From NCBI GenBank assembly GCA_903897475.1, contig CAIUBS010000031.1, positions 1-37,778 on the forward strand: 37,778 nt of DNA. Reading direction: 5' to 3'. The position numbers and the translations under genes are program-made. Numbering within the stretch: the stretch's first letter is position 1; every line of letters begins with the position of its first letter. The DNA comes from an uncultured Actinomycetes bacterium. Its GTDB lineage: Bacteria > Actinomycetota > Actinomycetes > Nanopelagicales > Nanopelagicaceae. This document shows, piece after piece, positions 33,550 through 37,778 of this stretch. Under the pieces are notes generated by a model. That model worked only from the letters and a program-made list of their open reading frames with translations, was not told the origin of the DNA and did not search any database.

Positions 33550-33555
33550 AACCTA
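33550..33555 (-). promoter_or_regulatory. Candidate leaderless -10 for the class III aminotransferase gene
   Basis: TAGGTT-TTAGCC-ATG. Confidence 0.45.
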
Positions 33556-33585
33556 CCCCATTACGAAAAAACGCAGAAATAGCAA

Positions 33586-34380
33586 TTAGAACCTAGATCT
33601 AATCTCCCATAAATCTGCAAAGACTGGTTTAAATAAAGTGGAGCTTAAATAATCTACGCCACTAGACCCACCTGTTCCCATTTTTTTACCAATAGTTCGC
33701 TCGACCATCTTCACATGACGATAGCGCCACTCCTGTAGACCTTCATCAATATCAACTAATCTCTCGCAGACCATTGCCGTCTGTGGATCACTTTGATGCA
33801 GCTTTAGTAAAACATCCTGCACCTGTTCATTTGATGAGTAGGCAATAGATTTATCGCGAGTTAATACTTCTTTGGGAATTTGATGTCCGCGTTTAGTTAC
33901 AAACTCAAGAGTTGAATCCCAAATCGAATTTTGCTTGGTAAGGGATTTAATTTCTTCTGCGACCTTTGGGGGTAAATGGCTAGCTAATTTGCTATCGCGT
34001 CTTCCAAGTAAAGCTTCCACCATTCTAAATTGAGCCGATTGAAACCCACTTGAAGAAGAAAGATAGGAGCGAAAGGCGTTGAATTGCAGCGGAGTCATCG
34101 TTTCTAAGATATCTATCTGGGCCACACAGAGTTTTAATATCGTGCGAATTCTTCCTAAAATCGATAGCGAATAATGGGTATCACCAGCCTCTAGCGCTGA
34201 CTGGGCTTGTTTGAACTCATGAATTAACTGCTTAAACCAAAGCTCATAAGTTTGATGAATAATGATAAACAGCATCTCATCATGCTCTGGACCTGTCGAT
34301 AATGGCCTTTGAAGTTTTAATAATTCATCTACTGCAAGGTAGGAGTTATAGGTAAGTGCGGATTCGTATTTTTCACTCAT
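33586..34380 (-). CDS. kynA: Tryptophan 2,3-dioxygenase
   Basis: TYNSYLAVDELLKLQRPLS, HDEMLFIIIHQTYELWFKQLIHE, WRYRHVKMVERTIGKKMGTGGSSGVDYL. Confidence 0.96.
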   Translation of the reverse strand: MSEKYESALTYNSYLAVDELLKLQRPLSTGPEHDEMLFIIIHQTYELWFKQLIHEFKQAQSALEAGDTHYSLSILGRIRTILKLCVAQIDILETMTPLQFNAFRSYLSSSSGFQSAQFRMVEALLGRRDSKLASHLPPKVAEEIKSLTKQNSIWDSTLEFVTKRGHQIPKEVLTRDKSIAYSSNEQVQDVLLKLHQSDPQTAMVCERLVDIDEGLQEWRYRHVKMVERTIGKKMGTGGSSGVDYLSSTLFKPVFADLWEIRSRF

Positions 34381-35660
34381 GTGACTCTTGAACCACTTTC
34401 TTTAACTCCCTTGTACTTACCACTTGAAACCAGATCTCTGATTCGCTCAAAGCCATCCCATACTTCAACATATGAGGTAGCAAGGGGTGAAATTGCTAGG
34501 CGAATTGAGTTGGGCGTTCGATAATCTGGAATAACTTTAGAAATACTTCGCAGCGCAATGCAGATCTGAGCAGCATCTGGATGAACCAATGAAATATGTC
34601 CGCCACGATATTGAGATTGTCTTGGCGTATTTAATTCAAACCCCAACGGCTTTAGCCAATGGTCAAATAGATCAATCATCAAAGTAGTGCCAATTGTTGC
34701 CTTCTTGGCGATCTCACTGATGCCTGCCTCTTGAATCAAGTTAAAAGCAGTTTGTACACAGCGAATTCCAATAAGTGAAGGTGATGCAATTTGAAATCCG
34801 CGAATGCTCTGCGCCCTTTCAAATTTTGGACCCATTTCAAATTGGGCCTCTTGCGCAAACCATCCCTGAATTGGAACCTGCAATTGGTTTTGAATGCGCT
34901 TTGAAACATATAGCCAGGCGGGTGATCCTGGGCCGGAATTACCATACTTGTATGTACAACCAACGCAAAGATCAGCACCTGAGTGATCTAAATTTAATTC
35001 AATTGCCCCAACTGCATGACTTGCATCCCAGACAACTAATCCGCCTACTGCTCTAACTTGATCAGTTATAGCTTTAATATCCGTTCTAGCTCCTGAGCGA
35101 TACTGAATCACTTGAAATGTAACTAATGCAACATCTTCATTCAAATATGGAGCTAAAACCTCAGTTGTAATTCGTTCATTGGTTGCAATCTTTGGATCTT
35201 CGTTATCAATAATTACAAGTTTTAATCCCAGTTGTTCGGCTATACCTTCTAAAATGTATCGATCTGTTGGAAAATTAGCTGCATCTGTAATTATGGTTTT
35301 ACGATCTGGCTTAGATCTAATTGCCGCTAAACAGAGTTGATAAAAATTAACTGAAGTTGTATCGCAAACTAGCACTTGACCAGTAGCTGCTCCCAGTGCT
35401 GATTTACCCAAAAGATCACCAGTGGGCTGGGCTTCATCTACCCAATGGCTCCAGCCAGAGACCAACTCTGGTCCCCACTCTTTTTGTAGAAAATCATTTA
35501 CTGCTGTGATAGTGCGTTTGGGCAATCTGCCAAGTGAATTTCCATCTAAATAACAAAGAGTTGGGTCTTCAACAACAAACTCAGATTTATACTTTGCTAA
35601 AGGATCCTTACTGTCTAGATCCAACGCGTATTGACGATCTATCGGATTAGATTTATCCAT
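34377..35660 (-). CDS. kynU: Kynureninase
   Basis: YLDGNSLGRLPK, WDASHAVGAIELNLDHSGADLCVGCTYKYGNSGPGSPAWLYV, RGGHISLVHPDA. Confidence 0.95.
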   Translation of the reverse strand: MDKSNPIDRQYALDLDSKDPLAKYKSEFVVEDPTLCYLDGNSLGRLPKRTITAVNDFLQKEWGPELVSGWSHWVDEAQPTGDLLGKSALGAATGQVLVCDTTSVNFYQLCLAAIRSKPDRKTIITDAANFPTDRYILEGIAEQLGLKLVIIDNEDPKIATNERITTEVLAPYLNEDVALVTFQVIQYRSGARTDIKAITDQVRAVGGLVVWDASHAVGAIELNLDHSGADLCVGCTYKYGNSGPGSPAWLYVSKRIQNQLQVPIQGWFAQEAQFEMGPKFERAQSIRGFQIASPSLIGIRCVQTAFNLIQEAGISEIAKKATIGTTLMIDLFDHWLKPLGFELNTPRQSQYRGGHISLVHPDAAQICIALRSISKVIPDYRTPNSIRLAISPLATSYVEVWDGFERIRDLVSSGKYKGVKESGSRVT

Positions 35661-35739
35661 TTAATTTTTCGTTCTTAATTTTGGCCAGTTATTTCTCACA
35701 CCTAAAGAGTATTGATTAATATTGCAATTGAAAAGCGGG

Positions 35740-35745
35740 TATGCT
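35740..35745 (+). promoter_or_regulatory. Candidate leaderless -10 for marC-like gene
   Basis: TATGCT-TTTAGT-ATG. Confidence 0.5.
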
Positions 35746-35751
35746 TTTAGT

Positions 35752-36375
35752 ATGCAGGATTTAGCCGCACTCTCCGCCCTAACTTTTGGCGCTCAAGCCT
35801 TTGTGACCTTATTTGTGATTTTAGATCCACCTGGAGCGGCTCCGATTTTCCTTGGCTTAGCTGCTGGAAAATCTGTTAAAGAGCAACGCAAGTTAGCTTG
35901 GCAAGCAGCCTTTGTATCACTTTTTGTAATTGTCACCTTTGCTCTTTTTGGCAACGCATTATTGGATTATTTAAATATCTCACTAGCAGCACTACAGGGC
36001 GCCGGTGGAATTTTGTTACTAATTACCGGTTTAGGTTTGTTGACTGGCTCGCTAGTTGAAAGTGAATCAGCTGCATCTCAAAACATTGCCTTAGTACCAC
36101 TTGGCACTCCACTACTTGCAGGCCCTGGAGCAATAGTTACCACCATGCTTTATGTTCAAAAGGCAAATAATGGTGAGCAATTAACAGCTTTGGCACTAGC
36201 CATAATTGCAGTTCACTTGATAATCGGAATAACTTTTATGTTCTCAACCAAAATCCTTTCAGTAATTAAGGATTCGGGTGTGACTTTGTTGGCGCGAATT
36301 GCTGGCCTACTACTATCTGCAATTGCAGTTGAGATGATTGTCAGCGCAATTAAGTCATTCTTTAGTATTTCCTAG
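35752..36375 (+). CDS. MarC-family membrane protein; ATG at 35752 preferred over the 35722 ORF start
   Basis: AFVTLFVILDPPGAAPIFLGLAAGKS, VPLGTPLLAGPGAIVTTMLY; -10-like TATGCT lies inside the extended ORF. Confidence 0.9.
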   Translation: MQDLAALSALTFGAQAFVTLFVILDPPGAAPIFLGLAAGKSVKEQRKLAWQAAFVSLFVIVTFALFGNALLDYLNISLAALQGAGGILLLITGLGLLTGSLVESESAASQNIALVPLGTPLLAGPGAIVTTMLYVQKANNGEQLTALALAIIAVHLIIGITFMFSTKILSVIKDSGVTLLARIAGLLLSAIAVEMIVSAIKSFFSIS

Positions 36376-36405
36376 ACCCTACTTAGATCTGTCCTATCCG
36401 GCAGG

Positions 36406-36411
36406 TATCTT
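36406..36411 (+). promoter_or_regulatory. Candidate leaderless -10 for the DnaQ-like exonuclease gene
   Basis: TATCTT-TAAACC-ATG. Confidence 0.5.
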
Positions 36412-36417
36412 TAAACC

Positions 36418-37062
36418 ATGGTCTTAGGTAGCACATCACTTCAACAAACAACTTTTGTGATAGTTGATCTTGAAACCACTGGATCCTCACCAAAAAAAGG
36501 TGCAGCAATAACTGAGATTGGTGCTATTAAAGTAAAAGCAGGTCAGAATCATGGCGAATTTGAGTCATTTGTTAATCCATTAACACCAATTCCAGAGTAC
36601 ATAACTCAAATGACTGGAATTACCGATCTGATGTTGGCAAAGGCCCCAGTCATAGATGAGATTCTTCCGGCTTTTTTTGAATTTGCCGGAGATTCAGCCC
36701 AAAGTATTTTGGTCGCCCACAACGCCCCGTTTGATCTTAGCTTTCTAAAGAGTGCGGCGAAGGAAATTGATATCAAGTGGCCTGAGTATAAAACCCTAGA
36801 TACAGTAACAATTGCAAGGCAAGTACTTACTAAGGAGGATGTACCCAACTGCAAACTTTCAACATTGGCCGAGTTTTTTGGCACCAAAACCGAACCAAAT
36901 CATCGTGCTCTAGATGATGCCAAGGCAACTACTGAAATTTTGCACGGTTTAATTGAAAGGCTTGGTAGTTTTGATGTTCATACCGTGGATGCACTTATGG
37001 AGTTTGCCAAGACTGCCGCTCACATCCAACGCAAAAATTACTGGGGTTTAAGCTCTATCTAG
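36418..37062 (+). CDS. DnaQ-like 3'-5' exonuclease (DEDDh), without a Cho/GIY-YIG extension
   Basis: FVIVDLETTGSSPKKGAAITEIGAI, LVAHNAPFDLSFL, PNHRALDDAKATTEIL. Confidence 0.92.
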   Translation: MVLGSTSLQQTTFVIVDLETTGSSPKKGAAITEIGAIKVKAGQNHGEFESFVNPLTPIPEYITQMTGITDLMLAKAPVIDEILPAFFEFAGDSAQSILVAHNAPFDLSFLKSAAKEIDIKWPEYKTLDTVTIARQVLTKEDVPNCKLSTLAEFFGTKTEPNHRALDDAKATTEILHGLIERLGSFDVHTVDALMEFAKTAAHIQRKNYWGLSSI

Positions 37063-37420
37063 CACTGACAATCGCATTGGAAAGTTCAATCCACTTACTC
37101 AGAACTGAAAGTGCCGCTCCAGAATCTAAAGCTTGATTTGCCATTACTAAGCCGTTGGCAATTTGATTTTGCAAGGTTAGATGGAAATCACCCTTAAACG
37201 CTGCAATAGCAAATGCAGCATTCAAAGTTACTGCATCCCGCATCGGCCCAACCTGGCCATTAAAAATACCTCTAGTAATCTTGGCATTAAATGCGGCATC
37301 GCCACCTGCCAATGCTGAAATCGGCGCTGCAGTTATGCCAAGTTCAGCTGGGTCAAAGATAGTTTCTTCAATTTTGCCATTACTAATTTGTAAGACAGTA
37401 GTAGTAGTTGATAGTGAGAC
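37055..37420 (-). CDS. trpD: Anthranilate phosphoribosyltransferase, C-terminal fragment (N-terminal part absent beyond about 37420)
   Basis: Frame reads VSLSTTTTVLQISNGKIEETIFDPAELGITAAPISALAGGDAAFNAKITRGIFNGQVGPMRDAVTLNAAFAI, TrpD C-terminal domain; reading past 37420 turns into unrelated sequence. Confidence 0.85.
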   Translation of the reverse strand, partial: VSLSTTTTVLQISNGKIEETIFDPAELGITAAPISALAGGDAAFNAKITRGIFNGQVGPMRDAVTLNAAFAIAAFKGDFHLTLQNQIANGLVMANQALDSGAALSVLSKWIELSNAIVSAR

Positions 37421-37778
37421 CTTTGATAAATGGCGGAGTTAAAACTGAACCTCCAATTGAACCAATTTTAGGCCCGATATGAAATAATAATTTTTCTAGA
37501 ACATTGGATTCAGCAATAGTATCATCATCAAGCCTCCAAACCCATTCATAACCCATTGTATTTGCCATTTGATGATTGTAATGTTGACCTTTTTTACGCC
37601 CAAAAATTACTTCCCATTGTAAACTCTTTTCATCCATTATTTTAAAAAGATAATTATAATGTTGCATTTCTCTTAAATCTTTTGGATCATCATTGTCATC
37701 AAAAATAACTATAACATTATTTGATTTATGTTCTTTTTTAATCAATTGCACTAATTCTATTTTATCTTTAGGTAATGA
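37421..37778 (-). CDS. Family 2 glycosyltransferase fragment, open at the window edge and abruptly terminated at the trpD junction
   Basis: SLPKDKIELVQLIKKEHKSNNVIVIFDD...HYNHQMANTMGYEWVWRLDDDTIAESNVLEKLL..IGSIGGSVLTPPF, GT-A DDD-type motif; visibly more AT-rich than the rest. Confidence 0.65.

Noticed and set aside
35712-35731. Possible Lrp/AsnC (KynR-like) operator ATTGATTAATATTGCAATTG between kynU and marC
   Set aside because: Checked base by base: only the central AATATT is palindromic; flanks do not pair.

Overview
The window is a 37.8 kb stretch of what looks like a low-GC, streamlined actinobacterial genome. acI/Nanopelagicales-like is my inference from gene order and composition, not a database result. 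It is almost fully coding. The conserved core runs hisS(partial)-MBL hydrolase-DUF349-rel-secF-secD-ruvB-ruvA-ruvC-yebC-pdxT-pdxS, a DUF3048 protein, a PIM/phosphoinositide lipid operon (LemA-like protein, PimA-like GT, acyltransferase, pgsA-like), an EF-G-like remnant, HIT, thrS, pabC/pabB, three tRNAs (Gly-GCC, Cys-GCA, Val-GAC), two mannose-6-P isomerases, DUF3445, nitroreductase, DUF4287, ZIP transporter, nrdHIEF, DUF305, GNAT, class III aminotransferase, kynA/kynU, MarC, a DnaQ-like exonuclease and a trpD fragment. I found no CRISPR array, prophage or transposon. The observations most worth following up are: (1) a stand-alone, motif-degenerate EF-G G-domain (P-loop and NKxD lost) divergent from pgsA; (2) a ~400 nt non-coding, hairpin-rich region upstream of nrdHIEF; (3) a 26 bp near-perfect palindrome upstream of the ZIP transporter next to the class Ib RNR; (4) a recurrent TANNNT-N6-start pattern at nine genes, indicating leaderless transcription, including two back-to-back promoters in a 29 bp gap between two mannose-6-P isomerase genes; (5) an abrupt trpD/glycosyltransferase junction about 355 bp from the right end, which looks like an assembly or amplification chimera.
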